Positions 10,849-22,446 are shown, numbered from the stretch's first letter. The stretch: 64,000 bases of DNA from Hortaea werneckii (GCA_037044905.1 JBAOKB010000154.1:62001-126000), one strand, 5' to 3'. The notes: a model not told the origin generated them from the sequence alone. Numbers and translations: made by a program.

Positions 10849-12699
10849 ATGGCCTACGACCGCGCCCGCTCCCGTCGACCCCTCTACGCTCCGCCCCCAC
10901 CGCGTCGCAGCAACCAGCATTCCGTCCTCGGCTACTGGGTGCCCCTCGTCGTGACCGGCACCATCGCGCTCGGCGGGCTCGCGGCATGGGTATGGTCCGA
11001 ACGCTCGGAGAACGACAACGACAGCGACGAGGAAGGATACCGGCCGGATAAGCCGCCACGACCACCCACTGGCCCAACCACGTCGTGCTCCTACCCCGGC
11101 GCCGCACAGCAGTATCCTGGTCCGCCTGTAGGTGATGCCGGCGGCTTAGCGGGTGTCCATGGGCATGCGACAGGCCAGACGCAGTTACCGCCTTACTCGG
11201 GACCGCTGCCGAGCCAGAGCGGAGGGCCGCAGGGGATGCCTCCGCCCGTTGGAGGCGAAGCGGCCGATTATTACAGTAGTGGACCAGGAGGCCAGCGAGG
11301 TGACGGACCGGGAATGACACGTGATGACGCGATCGTAGATGAAGACGACGAGGAGCAACAGACTTTCCTCCACCAGGCCCGAGGACTCATGCGACGCACG
11401 CCTTCCCCGCAGCAGTTCTTCGAAGGTGCGTCGCGGCAATGGAATGCTGGGATAGCCGCTGCGGGGAGCGCGTTGGGAAGTATTATGGAGGATCCCGAAA
11501 GCGGGCATTACTGGGAGGATGCAGTACGACCGGAAGGACGATCGCGAAGCCACGGCAGCCGGAGGAATAGCAGACGAGGGTCAGAGAGGGAGGGGGGCTT
11601 CAGTGATCATGAGAGATGGTCCGAAGAAGCCGAGGAGAACACAGCAAGGAAAGCGGTAGGCGATGTGGAGGCGGAGAGTGAGCGGCGAGCGGACCAGGCG
11701 AGGAGACGAGACGGCCAGGGCAGAGGCGCGAAGAAGAACGTAGCCGTCGTCCTCTCGGCCGATACTAATATGGACGGCAAGATGGACGAGGAGGATGTAG
11801 TCTACACGGAGCACGCTGTAAGCTCTCCCTCCCACCCTCACCATGAAGGCCGTGATCCTGCCTAATACCTCGATCCTCCCGTCTGCCACTTTCATGCGAA
11901 AAGAAATCACGACTGCTCCAAGAGAGATTCAAAAAAGGCTAACCCACAGCCCCTACCTTATCCGAACATCCAGTCCATTCTCTCCCACCTCCCAACCGTC
12001 CACGACCCCACGACAACCGACCTCCACATCCTCATCTACGCCCCAGGCCTTACGCGCCCACCACCCCTGAACTACACCCCGCGCCCAGAAACCGAAATGG
12101 CCTCCAACCTCGGCTCCTCCTACTCGCAAATCATGACCCCGGCGCAAACCCCGGGATCCGAACTGCCACCCGATGACCACCACCGAGCCGAGAAAGAAGA
12201 AGACGACGAAGACTTCCCCTCCCCCTCCCGCCAATTCGACGCCCTGTACCAACAAGCCCTCACCCTCGTCGCCCACCCGAGTCAAATCCTCTGCTTCACG
12301 ACGCCCCAGGGGTATCTCCCTTTGCTCCGCCATCTGGCGCCGAGGGTGTGTTATATTTCGGACATGCTGGCCCGCGAGGGAGAGGAGGACAATGGGGATG
12401 GTGGGGTAGGGAAGTCATCATCAGCCGGGGGGGCCGGGGTGGAACAGCTGAAAGGGTGGGTCGGCCAGACGGTGTTGGTTGTTGGGGATGAAGGGACGGG
12501 CGGGTTGGCGGATACGGAGGATGATGATGAGGAGGGGCAGGGGGTTGGTGGTACTGGCCGAGGGGAGGGGAGGAGAGGCGGAAAGGGGAAGTGTTGGTGG
12601 GAGAGGAGTTCCGAGGTGGGATTGGGGAAGCCGATTGAGATTGTGGATGCGGCGCGCGTGGGCGAGGATTGGGGCCGGAGGGTTAGTGGACGGATGTGA
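10849..12699 (+). CDS. Pex22-like peroxin, membrane-anchored
   Basis: Probable peroxisomal membrane protein of the fungal Pex22/Pex22-like family (Pex22 anchors the Pex4 ubiquitin-conjugating enzyme). Exon 1 is 10849-11817, intron 11818-11949 (GTAAGC, branch GCTAAC, ACAG), exon 2 is 11950-12699. The start gives MAYDRARSRR with one hydrophobic segment at residues 25-45 (WVPLVVTGTIALGGLAAWVW), then a Pro/Gly-rich and charged linker. The C-terminal domain starts PYPNIQSILSHLPTVHDPTT with LHILIYAPGL, FTTPQGYLPLLRHLAP and LKGWVGQTVLVVGDEG. Unlike most neighbours the frame is intact (572 aa). A 12-residue loop at codons 305-316 has EF-hand spacing. The family name is from memory; the conserved-domain boundary is certain only to about 30 residues. 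Confidence 0.62.
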
Positions 12700-14052
12700 G
12701 AAAGGGAAGAGATGGAAAAGGGGTGGGGTTTCGTTTCGGATATGATGCCCCCCACGCTTTTCCCCCCACAACCGCCCGGTGATTTGCCCACCGAAATGAG
12801 AGGGAAAGAGTAGTGTCTACTGAAGATTTTCTGGAAGCCCGAGAGGGAGAATCGGTCGGGAGACATTCTTGACGTTTGTGTATGTAGTTTTTTTTTTTTT
12901 TTCTCTGGCCAGCTTTTTTCGCAGTCGGATGAGCTTTTTTCAAACCCTCCACTTTTTTTTTTTTTTTTAAAAAAAAACCAACTGAATCATTATACCCCAA
13001 TGAACTTTTCAGTGAGACTGGCAGGTCGCATACTCTCTCACTCAGCATTCCCGTTCCTATCCAAAAAAAAAAAAAAAAATGTCACTCTTCTGTTTTCGCC
13101 CACGTGTCGACACTCAGAAATTTCCATTCGACAAAGAGCTGGTGTCCCTATTTCCTTTCCTCGTGGCTTTTTTGAGAGGGGATGGATGGATGGGCTCAGG
13201 AGAAGGCATCATAGGCCCCCTTCAGCGGCAAACGATCCATAATCAACATGATCTAGGATTTCCAAACATTTTCCCCCCTTTTAAAGAGAAAAAAAAAAAA
13301 AAAGGATCTTCAGCCCTCACCATTTCCACTCGCTGATACAAACATCAAGTCGAATAGCAGGACAGCAGGACAGCAGGAAATCGAATTGCCCCTGGCAAAT
13401 GAAGTTCATCTTCCCACTTCCTCTTCCAGGCCCATCCCCCTCTGCCTATCCCCTTTCTCCTTCTCTGTCCCGGATCGATTTCGAAGAGGTCTACTGGATT
13501 CGATTTCCTGAACCTGGACGCTGTGGCGTGAGATCCACTCCTGATTTGAAGGATTTGATAGTTTGCTCTCTTGTTCTCCAAGAGACGTTGAGCGCCGGAC
13601 AGACTCCAGAGCTCAAAGAATACAACTCCCGTCATTCCTGCGCTGGTGCGATCCGGGCGTCCAGATGGGTTCCCTCTCGCGGAACGTGCGGCTCATAGGC
13701 TGGAGCTCAGAACGGTCCCGCGATGGGGTCGGGCAAAAGATCCGGCGGCGGACGTTTCAGATGGCTGTTCTTTGCCTTCTATGTGGTTGGCTCTCTACGA
13801 GCTGCGTCGATATGTGACGCAATGTTCAATATCCATACCAGTCGTGCGTATCAGGACCGCTCGAGTCGGAAGACCGATCAGGATTCCGTGAAAGACCGGC
13901 CGTCCGTTGGAAGGGCAGGAATAGTATGCTTCATAGCCCTGGGATACGGCGATTGAACGACTCCGTGGAACTGTGTAGAGCAAAAGAGGGAGCAATCCAT
14001 TTCCAACAAAGACTTGCTTCTTCCTCTCTCTCTCTTTCTCTCTGGGTTCCAA
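12700..14052. other. Convergent intergenic, homopolymer-rich
   Basis: About 1.35 kb between the 3' ends of the Pex22-like gene and POP4. It contains T15 (12888-12902), T16A9 (12953-12977), A17 (13063-13079) and A15 (13289-13303). Short overlapping frames on both strands have no recognisable product. Confidence 0.55.
12953..12977. repeat. T16A9 homopolymer junction
   Basis: Sixteen T followed directly by nine A, a near-palindromic tract that could act as a 3' end signal on either strand. Same design as the tract at 665-692. Confidence 0.9.
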
Positions 14053-14796
14053 TCACAGCTCCGGATCATAATGCGCCCGAAACTTCTTATTCGCGCGATC
14101 CGGCGCCCGGTTCTCAAACTGCCCGCCCTGGATCTCAAAAACCAACGGCTTCTTCATCTCCTCCTTCACCGTCCCGTCACCCTCACCCTCACTCGCCTTC
14201 CCCTCCCCTTCTCCATCATCCTCCAAAGGCACCTCAAACCGAAAAACCGAATGCTCCTTGGGCAGAACCTTAACCTCATCCCGCGCCGTGACCACCTCAA
14301 AAGTGAACTTCGTATCCTTAAGCACAATCCCCTTCACCCCGACGCGACTCAGACATCGACTCCGCGTGACTTCGAGCAAAGCGCCGTGGTAATCGGCCGA
14401 GACGAGGATAGGACCCGCACTGTTGGCGTCGACGAACGTCCTCTTGCCTTCGCGGCCTGTACCTAGGATCTCCCGGATGTAGGCGCACCACATGCGGTGC
14501 AGCGGGGCGTAGATGGTATATTTGCGCTGGGAGGCGGGGATGTCGTAGAGGCTCAGACGGCGTTTCTGCTTCGCGGAGAGGGGTTTGGGTTTGGTGGAGG
14601 AACGGTGGGGGTTGGTCTTCTGGTGGCGGAGGATTTGGCGTTTGGAGCGCGCGTCGAGGTCGGGGTCTGGGGAGGTCGGGCGCAGGAGGAGCGGGCGTTG
14701 TTTGACGCGCTCGCGGAAGATGGTGTTGGCTTGGTCGGGCGAGTGGGCGCGTTTGAGCAGCGCCTCGGCGATGTGCTCTTTTGGCTCGGTTGCCAT
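14053..14796 (-). CDS. POP4: RNase P/MRP subunit POP4 (Rpp29)
   Basis: Protein subunit of nuclear RNase P and RNase MRP (tRNA 5' processing and rRNA processing). Single exon, 247 aa, start MATEPKEHIAEALL. The N-terminal half is basic (KPLSAKQKRRLSLYDIP). The Rpp29/Pop4 fold covers roughly residues 95-200, with YAPLHRMWCAYIREILG, AGPILVSADYHGALLEV, RCLSRVGVKGIVLKDT and KEHSVFRFEVP. It ends with an acidic insert and FENRAPDRANKKFRAHYDPEL. The frame is uninterrupted and the length is normal. It diverges from PFA5 across about 870 bp. Confidence 0.93.
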   Translation of the reverse strand: MATEPKEHIAEALLKRAHSPDQANTIFRERVKQRPLLLRPTSPDPDLDARSKRQILRHQKTNPHRSSTKPKPLSAKQKRRLSLYDIPASQRKYTIYAPLHRMWCAYIREILGTGREGKRTFVDANSAGPILVSADYHGALLEVTRSRCLSRVGVKGIVLKDTKFTFEVVTARDEVKVLPKEHSVFRFEVPLEDDGEGEGKASEGEGDGTVKEEMKKPLVFEIQGGQFENRAPDRANKKFRAHYDPEL

Positions 14797-15668
14797 GACT
14801 GTGAATGGACTATCTCATGTTGGCGGCGGGGTCGGTTGGAGATGCACCTGGGGAACTTGCTTCATGGCTGAATGTATTGTGGTACTGGAGACTTTCTGAC
14901 TCGCGAGACGTGAATGCTGCAGCCGAAGTTATCCCGGTGACCGGGGGGTCCGCATATCAAGATCGATCATCTCGATGCAGTCGTGGCGGTGATTTGGACA
15001 TGTCACTGCTTGAAGATTCCACGCTCCGTTCTAGACTACTCACTCTGACCGTATCAACATTTTCCCATTTGGTCTTCCGCCAGATTCCGCATCTCGCCAT
15101 GGGAACAGCGGCCGCGGTCAAGATCAAGATCATCGACAAGATTAACGTCCGCTGGGAGACAGGAGCTTGCATGGATGATGCTCAGACGGCTCACAGCCAA
15201 GCACCCGTTAGACGTGTGCCGGTCCGCTTTCCACTCCGCAGCCGCGTGCTATCAAACTCTCCGCGGGGTCTACAGCGCTTGACACGTCCAAGTTGATCCG
15301 GGTGCCAGCGCAAACGCTGCTGATATGTGACAGATTTGCCCCTACCGATCGCTCGCCCGAAAGCTTGGGAGGAAATGGTCGCGTTCTTTTTTCTCCCCTA
15401 GCTGCTTGCCAATGTTTGTTTCTTCCAGAACTCCGCCTCTCTGGGCGTTGGCCTATGACGATGCGCTCTGTCAACCGGGGCGCGTAGACCTGCAAAGCAG
15501 GTTTGAAACTATTTGGCCCAAACTCCTAATTTGCCACTCCGTCTCTGTAGCCTGGCTATTTTTCTTTTCCTTTATCATCTTCTATCCATTCCGCTCTACT
15601 GACATGCTTTGCTAAAAAAACCTCGCTTATTTCAAGCCGGGCTTGAAATCTTGAAAACAACATACAAT
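14797..15668. promoter_or_regulatory. Divergent promoter, POP4 / PFA5
   Basis: An 872-bp region between opposing starts. The PFA5 side holds a T/C-rich stretch (15550-15600). No recognisable coding sequence. Confidence 0.45.
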
Positions 15669-17127
15669 ATGGCGGTCACCGGAACTGCTGTCAATGTCTG
15701 GGCTTCCCGAATCATTCCCGCCGTCCTTCTAGGCATCATCGGATATGTCTCCTGGGTCATCACGCGGCCGGTAGCTGGTAAGGACGTCGACCTCTCAATC
15801 CGGAACGCGCATTGCTAACTTATCATCATCAGTGCAATACTTACTGACGCCACCGTCCCGCAGCCCGCGGGTAGGGGCGGCTGTTGTCGTCCTGGTACTA
15901 TACTGGATATTCATGATCCTTATGACCTGGTCATTCCTCCGTCTTCTCTTCGAAGTAGCATTCGACCCCGGACTCATCAAAACCCAAGACGGACAGAAAA
16001 TCACCAAATACCGGTCTCGACCTCCGGACGACGACCCAGAAGCGCAAACGAGCACTGATCCGAAACGCCGTGGCCACCTCAAAGCTGCTACCCGAGGATT
16101 CTGGAACCGCCTTCTACCTGTTGGGCGCTCGCGCGCGCTCTACGATCTGGAAGAATTTTACACCAAAGACGTCTTCGTCTGCGACGACCAGGGAATGCCG
16201 AAGTGGTGTTCGACCTGCAAAATTTATCGTCCTGATCGCGCTAGACATTGCAGGGAGGTTGACCGCTGTCTGCGGAGCATGGACCATTTTTGCCCTTGGA
16301 TGGGTGGATTAGTAAGCGAAACCTCGAATAAATTCTTTATTCAGTTCAATGCGTATACCGTATTGTACTGCGTCTTTATTATCATTATCATGGGCGTCTT
16401 TACGGATGGGGTACGGGAGCAGCCGGATTTATACATTCTCGCGCACGGACATTGGATCGCCGTGCTGGCCATGGGCAACTTCTTCTTCCTCCTGACGCTC
16501 GAGACGGATATGACGGCCGTCATACTCGCCGTACTCAATTTAACGACGCCTGAAAATATCAAGATGAAAACGGCAGTGTGGCAACTGGCCGTCCGAGTTC
16601 CAGAGGGTTTCGATGCATCTGGCTTGAAAACCATCTCGTTCCCCTCAGGCACTCTCCACGATCCCGAAAAAGCCGGAAGCTCCGATGAATCTGAAGCCAC
16701 GGAGAAAGACAAGGAAGAAGAGGACGAGCGAGCCCTGCAAAGCGCAGGCGACACCCACCGCTTCGCCATCCTGCAATCAGAACCCGGCGACAACCCTTGG
16801 GACATCGGACGGTGGCAGAACTTCACACAAATGATGGGCAAATACCCTTGGAACTGGCTGCTCCCGATCCAGCACTCACCCTTCTGCAATCCCGCTGAAG
16901 CCACGAGCCGGCAGTGTCGCCGGGAGATGGCACTCACCAGCTTCTTCGTCACGGGCATCGACGTCCAGGCCATGCGAGCACGGGCGGGTATGTGCGAGCT
17001 GACGGAGCAGGAGTGGCGGCTTTACGAGCAGCAGAAGGCGAAGCGCTTAGCGTTTCCGAACTGGATTGCGGGTGCTGGTGCGCCTGTCAAGATGTGGCAG
17101 GCTTATTTTGGCGCGAAGAAGAAGTAA
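15669..17127 (+). CDS. PFA5: Palmitoyltransferase PFA5 (DHHC family, DHFC variant)
   Basis: Integral membrane protein S-acyltransferase of the zf-DHHC family. Exon 1 15669-15777, intron 15778-15832, exon 2 15833-17127; 467 aa, frame intact. Two N-terminal membrane segments, then the Cys-rich domain starting at CSTCKIYRPDRARHCREV and reaching MDHFCPWMGGLVSET, then KFFIQFNAYTVLYCVFII and a fourth segment with LAMGNFFFLLTLETDMTA. The active motif is Asp-His-Phe-Cys: the catalytic Cys is kept and the second His is Phe. I recall the same variant in fungal Pfa5 orthologues, so activity is probably retained. The C-terminal half is an acidic linker plus the DNPWDIGRWQNF block seen in this family. Confidence 0.9.
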
Positions 17128-17502
17128 CGCGTTTTCCAGTTTTGCATGTATGTATACATAGACGGATACACGCATTGATTCGGTTTCGAGCGAGGCGTTG
17201 GCGGCGATTTGGTAGTTCAATTAGGCATTTGTTTTTGGGGGCTATGATTGGCTGCCTGGAGCGGCTATGTTCCGGTTCTAGAGTTTAAATCTGTTCTATG
17301 ACCTCGACTTCGCAGCAACTTTCTCTCTATTTATCTTGCTCCTATCGCAATTCCCACGGATCAAAAATCAACCACACCCCATTGTAAAAAGCACAACAAG
17401 GATACAAAAGTGCGCCGTCCAGGCTAGATGGTAGTTGCACTGCGACGCTGCTTACTATACCCTCCCCGTCTCGCCACCTATTCACTCTTGCACCACCGCA
17501 CA
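17128..17502. other. Intergenic, PFA5 3' / PDX3 5'
   Basis: 375 bp between two + strand genes. From 17428 it could encode an N-terminal extension in frame with the next gene (see that entry). Otherwise no feature seen. Confidence 0.5.
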
Positions 17503-18194
17503 ATGGCATCCCAACCCTCATCACGGAAAATCCTCAATCCCAACGGAACCAACGACTCCGTCCAAGCGCAACAATACACCAAAGGCGAACTGAACATCGA
17601 CCAGCTCCACCGGAACCCGATCACGCAATTCGACATCTGGTTCAAGCACGCGCAGGAAGAACACGTCCACCAGCCCGAAACCGTCACGCTCTCCACGGCC
17701 GAGCTCCCCTCCGGCCGCGTCAGCGCCCGCATGGTCTACCTGAAAGAAGTCGACGCCGCGGGCTTCGTCATCTACAGCAACTGGGGCACCTCGCGCAAAG
17801 CGAGCGACGTCCGCAGTAACGCCTACGCGGCCCTGACGTTCTGGTGGCACGAGCTCGAGCGGCAGGTCCGGGTCGAGGGCCCCTGTGAGCGGCTGGCGGC
17901 CGAGGAGTCCCAGGTCTACTACGATACGCGGATCCGGGGGTCGAGGCTCGGGGCGTGGGCGTCGCAGCAGAGTCGGGTGCTGCGGGATCGGGAGGAGTTG
18001 GAGGAGCAGGTGGCGGGCGTGGAGAGGAGGTTTGATGGGCAGGAGAAGATTCCTGTCCCGGAGTTTTGGGGTGGGTTGAGGGTCAAGCCGGAGATGGTGG
18101 AGTTTTGGCAGGGCCGGCCGTCGCGGTTGCATGATAGGTTTCAGTATACGAGGGATGGGGAGGGGAGTGGGAGATTCGGAGATTGAGTCCTTGA
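17503..18194 (+). CDS. PDX3: Pyridoxamine 5'-phosphate oxidase
   Basis: FMN-dependent oxidase making pyridoxal 5'-phosphate from PNP/PMP (vitamin B6 salvage). Start MASQPSSRKI at 17503. Blocks seen: NPITQFDIWFKHAQEE, LPSGRVSARMVYLKEVD, GFVIYSNWGTSRKASD, AALTFWWHELERQVRVEG, SRLGAWASQQS and the substrate-loop region GGLRVKPEMVEFWQGRPSRL. One G is missing in GGGG 18162-18165. Read through, the end becomes EWEIRRLSP then TGA at 18192-18194, the conserved C-terminus of the family; the raw frame stops at 18186 with an atypical end. Repaired length is about 230 aa. An in-frame ATG at 17428 adds a basic, hydrophobic 25-residue leader, possibly mitochondrial. Confidence 0.93.
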
Positions 18195-18295
18195 TTTTAG
18201 AGTGACTACCTAGCGATTTACCTGATCTCGACCGAACAATCGTTGCGCGACGGTATCAATGTCTTCATTCCCAAATTCCAAGTCGAGCTCAAATC

Positions 18296-19467
18296 TTAGG
18301 GGGTGCGCCTGAGCCTTTGTAACCTGACGTCGTCTCTGAATCCATTCAAGATAATGTCCGGAGCAGGGCGGACGTCTGAGAAGTGCTTTCGCAGGATCTC
18401 TTCGAGGTACGTCGCTTTAGAATCGTCGCCTGCCAGCCTCAGTATATATGCCGCGCGCAGCGTGTGGTTGCGCCATGAAACTCGGCCTCTTTTGGTCCTG
18501 CGAGAGGGGTGCTCTTCAGGAGCACTTAGGTGGTTAAACACGTCGTAAACTGTGTGAAACCACAGTACTCCATCCGGCTTGGTCGGGTGATACAAGAAGA
18601 GCTTGGGTCGTCTGCTCGCGGGCGCTTCAAGATGGCGTCCCCAGATGGGCGCCGCAGCCACCAATTGTTCGAACAGTGCAGGATCGCAATTGGCCCCACG
18701 ACGCGATTGGACCAGTGCCTCGGCACACAAACCGGCTGCTATCAGGCTGACCAAGTCGCGATAGGGACTCTGAGGACCGAAATGCTCGACTGCCTTCAGA
18801 AGCCGGAGGACAGCACCGTTCGGGGAGCCGTCAGAAGACCATGAGGCGTCCGCCGCAACAAGCCCGCCGAGAAGGCGTTCGCACCAAGCTAAGAGCTTCA
18901 AAGTTCTGCAGCCCGCCGCTCTCCCCTGTATTCTGCGACTGCACATTCTGCACCTCGAGGATGATCCAGTTCCAGATGAACTCCTCCAGACCTTCAGTGT
19001 GGAGAAACCAGACAAGGACATTGGCGAACGGTTGTCGGATCTCTCGCAAGGGAAGCGTCTCACGATGATTCCAGATCCACAGCAAGATCCGTCCCGCTCC
19101 TACACGCGCGGCCTTCTCGCGTTTTTGGGGCTTCGGGAGAGCCTCTATGTTCGTCTTAGCCTCTATCCTCGTCTTTGCCCTTCCTCAGAAGTTGAAATGC
19201 ATCAGACAAAGTGGCCTGTCCCCTCTCGGCCAGTGCCAGGAAATCCTCAACATTATCAACTCGGTTGGAACGCTTTTGTGTCGCAGGCAATTCATTCTGC
19301 TGTGGTGCATTCTCCCGGAGCAGAAACATCGGCCTGAACGACCCGCGTGTGCGTATCGATCGCTTCACGACCGGAAACGACTGTACATGTCTCGTCGACC
19401 TCAGATACCCGGCTCCACAGCGAAGCAGCCTGGCCGAGCGCGTACCTGCGCCCACTGACAATGCCAT
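18296..19467 (-). CDS. Conserved-looking fungal protein, probably mitochondrial
   Basis: Function not recognised. Start at 19467 gives MALSVGAGTRSARLLRCGAG, an Arg-rich, acid-free leader like a mitochondrial transit peptide. It continues into a helical protein with VEDFLALAERGQATLSDAF, RILLWIWNHRETLPLREI, NVLVWFLHTEGLEEFIWNWI and LLKAVEHFG. The Trp- and Leu-rich helices resemble organellar RNA/translation factors of filamentous fungi, but that is an inference. Two breaks: an extra base near 19162-19166 (repaired: KDEDEAKTNIEALPKPQK) and an extra base in CCCC 18923-18926 (repaired: NTGRAAGCRTLKLLAW). Repaired length 389 aa, divisible by three. The stop lies about 100 bp from the convergent PDX3 stop. 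Confidence 0.6.
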
Positions 19468-19723
19468 GAGGTTCAGTACGTCACTTCGAATTGCAGTAGT
19501 TGACTTCTTGGAACATAGGAAGATACATACCCTGTGCCACCTCCTCCCTTCTAGACGCCTAAGTACTTGATACAGGGATATGCACTGGATGTGTGATCCC
19601 CCCTCCCTCGCGAGTTCGCTTAAGCGGGAAACGAGCCTTGTGTAACCACATGCAGCGGAAACGTCCGCCCGTCCCCCAAAAAACTCCCCAGAAACCGGCA
19701 AAGACAAAGCGAGCAGACGAAAG

Positions 19724-19756
<33 letters not shown>

Positions 19757-20212
19757 AAGAGAGAGAGAGAGAGAAATTGCAAACAAAGCCGCAGTCAGGC
19801 CATCTCAAGATCTTCGAAGCCATTTATTCATACACCCCTGTCTCTCCCACAGCGCCGCATCTCCACGCGCGTGTACTATACATAATAATCCATAGCAAGC
19901 ATAACCTCCCCACCTGAGAAACTTCCTTTACCCATCGAAGCCATCGGAGGGGGAAAAAAGAAAAAAAAAACAATAAAACTTAACGGCCGCTAAACGCCTC
20001 GCCTGCGAGAGCATCGGTTCCATGAATTGGACCTGGGTTTTCAAAGGGGACCCTTTCCCGCCCTTATGGGACTGTACACTGTAGTTTGGTGAGCCCCATC
20101 ACAACCCCGTCTGCTCCCTGTCTACGAAAAGAAGTAGGAGGGGGAAACGCCATAAGCTTTATTCCACGTAAAACAAAGGCCGGGCAAATAAAAAAAGACC
20201 ATGGCATCGTTT
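19468..20212. other. Intergenic with A29 and GA tracts
   Basis: Promoter of the 18.3-kb gene and 3' region of RAD53. It contains A29 (19726-19754), then a (GA)n tract to 19774, and several shorter A runs. No gene seen. Confidence 0.6.
19726..19774 (+). repeat. A29 plus (GA)n tract
   Basis: Twenty-nine A followed by about eight GA dinucleotides (19759-19774). Wholly purine on the + strand. Length probably imprecise. Confidence 0.9.
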
Positions 20213-22446
20213 CTATTCCTGCGGGGCCCCAGCCTTGATCGTCTCGTCCGGGTACCGACTCACGTCGGTATCCTGCTGCAGGTCATACAGGACCTGGTCG
20301 CCTTTGCCGCCCATCTCGATGAACTCGGCCGGGTCGCGATCGCGTGCGGGGGTCGCCTCGACGACCGTGGCTTCGACGTGGCCGGGGCCTTTGGTGGACT
20401 TGCCGGGAGTCGGCTGCTGTTGATGCTGGTGTTGTTGCGAGGCAGGCGCGTTGACGGTGAAGTGCGGGCCGCGGTTCTTGTCGAAGACTTTGACGGGGCC
20501 GCGATCGGACTGCGTCTCCACGACGCGCTCGACTTTGACGTCGTTGATGGAGGAGAGGAGGGTGCGCTCACGGCGGGGCTTGCGACGGGCGAAGTCGAGG
20601 CCCTCGAGCGCTCCTGTCAAGCCGTCGGTGCTATCGTTGACGTTGATGGTCTGCTGCGTTGTCCAGGGGTGCTCGAGACACTCGTCGATCGATATCCGCT
20701 TTTCCACGTCGACGGTGAGCATGCGGTCGATTAGGTCCAGGGCTGGGTCGCCCACGCTGTCCCAGTATGGGGAGGGGTAGTCGAAGCGGCCGAGCTTGAT
20801 CTGTTGTGAGAGGGTGTATGGGTTTTCAGGGCTGTATAGCTCGTCACTGAATGGAGGGAAGCCGCAGAGACAGATGTACAGGACAACTCCTAAGCTCCAG
20901 ACGTCCACTGCTTTTGTGTACCGGCGGTGGTTTGATTGTTCCAGAATCTCAGGCGCGACGTATGAGGGGGTACCGCAGAGGGTGGTCGTAAAAGACTCTT
21001 CCCCTATGATCTTAGCTAGGCCAAAGTCGGCGAGCTTCACGTTCAGATCTTTGTTAATTAGCAGAATGTTTTCGGGCTTGATGTCGCGATGGACAATGTT
21101 CCTCTCGTGCTGCATCTAGTGTCAGTAGGGCTCAAGGCGAACATCGTCAGAGCTTCCATTTGAGCAAGTGCTTACCAGGTACTTCACGCCCTGAAACAGC
21201 TGCACGAAGACTTTGCGTGTCTCGGCTTCCGACAGCTTCTGCTTCATGACAATGAAATTGAACAGCTCGCCTTCCGGAGCTAGTTCCAGTACAAGGTAGA
21301 CCCCATCCGGCTCATCAAAGGTATCCTTCAAGCACAGCATGTTCGGATGGCTCACGCCCATCAGAACTGCAATCTCCTGCTGCAAACCCTCCACTTTACT
21401 CCGCTCGCCCGGTCCAGAGCGCTTTTCAAACTTCTTCACCGCGTAGCTCACACCCGTACTCCGATCTGCAGCCAGGAAGACGGTCGCAAAGTGGCCCTTG
21501 CCGAGCTGGCCTTGCACTTGATACTGCTGCTTGAAGCCGTTCGTCTGGTTGCCTTTCTTGGGATATCTGAAGATGAATCGCGCCTCGTCGAGAATGCTGA
21601 TCTCGTCACCGTCTTGCAGCTCACGACGCTTGTTCCTGCCAACAAAGCCTCGTTGACGTATGTCCCGTTCCCGCTCAAGTCTTCTAATACTGCCAACGTA
21701 TCGCCGTTCCGCTTTTCTGAAAAGATGAGGGCGTGTCGGTTGCTCACAGTGGGCGCCTTCACCTGCCGGTCGCACTCAGGGTGCCTCCCTATCAGGAAAC
21801 CTCCCGCGGGGACCCCTTTAACGTCCTTGTCGATTTCATACTTCTCCTCCTTCTCCTTCCAGTGATTCCTGTTGACTTTCTCCTTGCCTGTCTTGCTCCC
21901 AGTCTCAGAGGGCGGTACCGGACATGCCGCGCGATGCTTCAACACCAGTGGCTCGGCAAAGCCGGTGACAGGCACCAGGTATCCCCATACCCCCTCCTTC
22001 TCTTCGTCTTCCACCTCGTAAGAGATCGGAGGTGGTGCCAAGAACTGCGAGTATGGCTGCGTGTCGTTCGGCGGCGAAGATAGTCCAGGTGCACCTGAGT
22101 GCTGGGCAGGGCTAGACTCGGGAGTTGCACGTTGCTGGCTCTGAAGGGTTTGCGACTTGTCTGGCGGCGATGCGGTCCGTACTTTGCTCTCGCCTCTCAC
22201 CTCGTCTTCGGAGGTATCTTTACGAGTGACTGGGGATGGCAAGCCGCCCTGCTTCGTGGGCGAGGCCGGGTCATCGTTCAGGACTTGGGAGAGGCGTGCG
22301 GATCGACGGGGTTTCTTGGGCTCGTTGGCTTCACCGGCTGATGCCTACCAGATCCGTCAATCACTGAAACTTGAAAGGGGCTTGACTTTAATTGCTTGAC
22401 CTACTCTCGCGCGCTTGAGCGAGCTCTTCTCCTGCTGTGGAGGCAT
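20213..22446 (-). CDS. RAD53: DNA-damage checkpoint kinase Rad53/Cds1/CHK2
   Basis: Effector Ser/Thr kinase of the DNA damage and replication checkpoint. Start 22446 (MPPQQEKSSLKRAR); intron 22345-22404; second intron 21116-21175 in the kinase domain between GVKYL and MQHERN. The N-terminal part has several SQ/TQ sites (KSQ, QSQ, DTQ, YSQ), expected ATM/ATR targets. The FHA domain has FLIGRHPECDRQV, VSNRHALIF and LSGNGTYVN. Kinase motifs: GQLGKGHFATVFLA, AVKKFEK, IVHRDIKPENILL, LADFGLAK and YVAPEIL. One C is missing near 21653 (+ strand), just after the FHA NGTYVN motif; repaired it reads NEALVGRNKRRELQDGDEI. One FHA only, like Cds1/CHK2 and unlike budding yeast Rad53 with two. Repaired length is about 704 aa. 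Confidence 0.93.
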
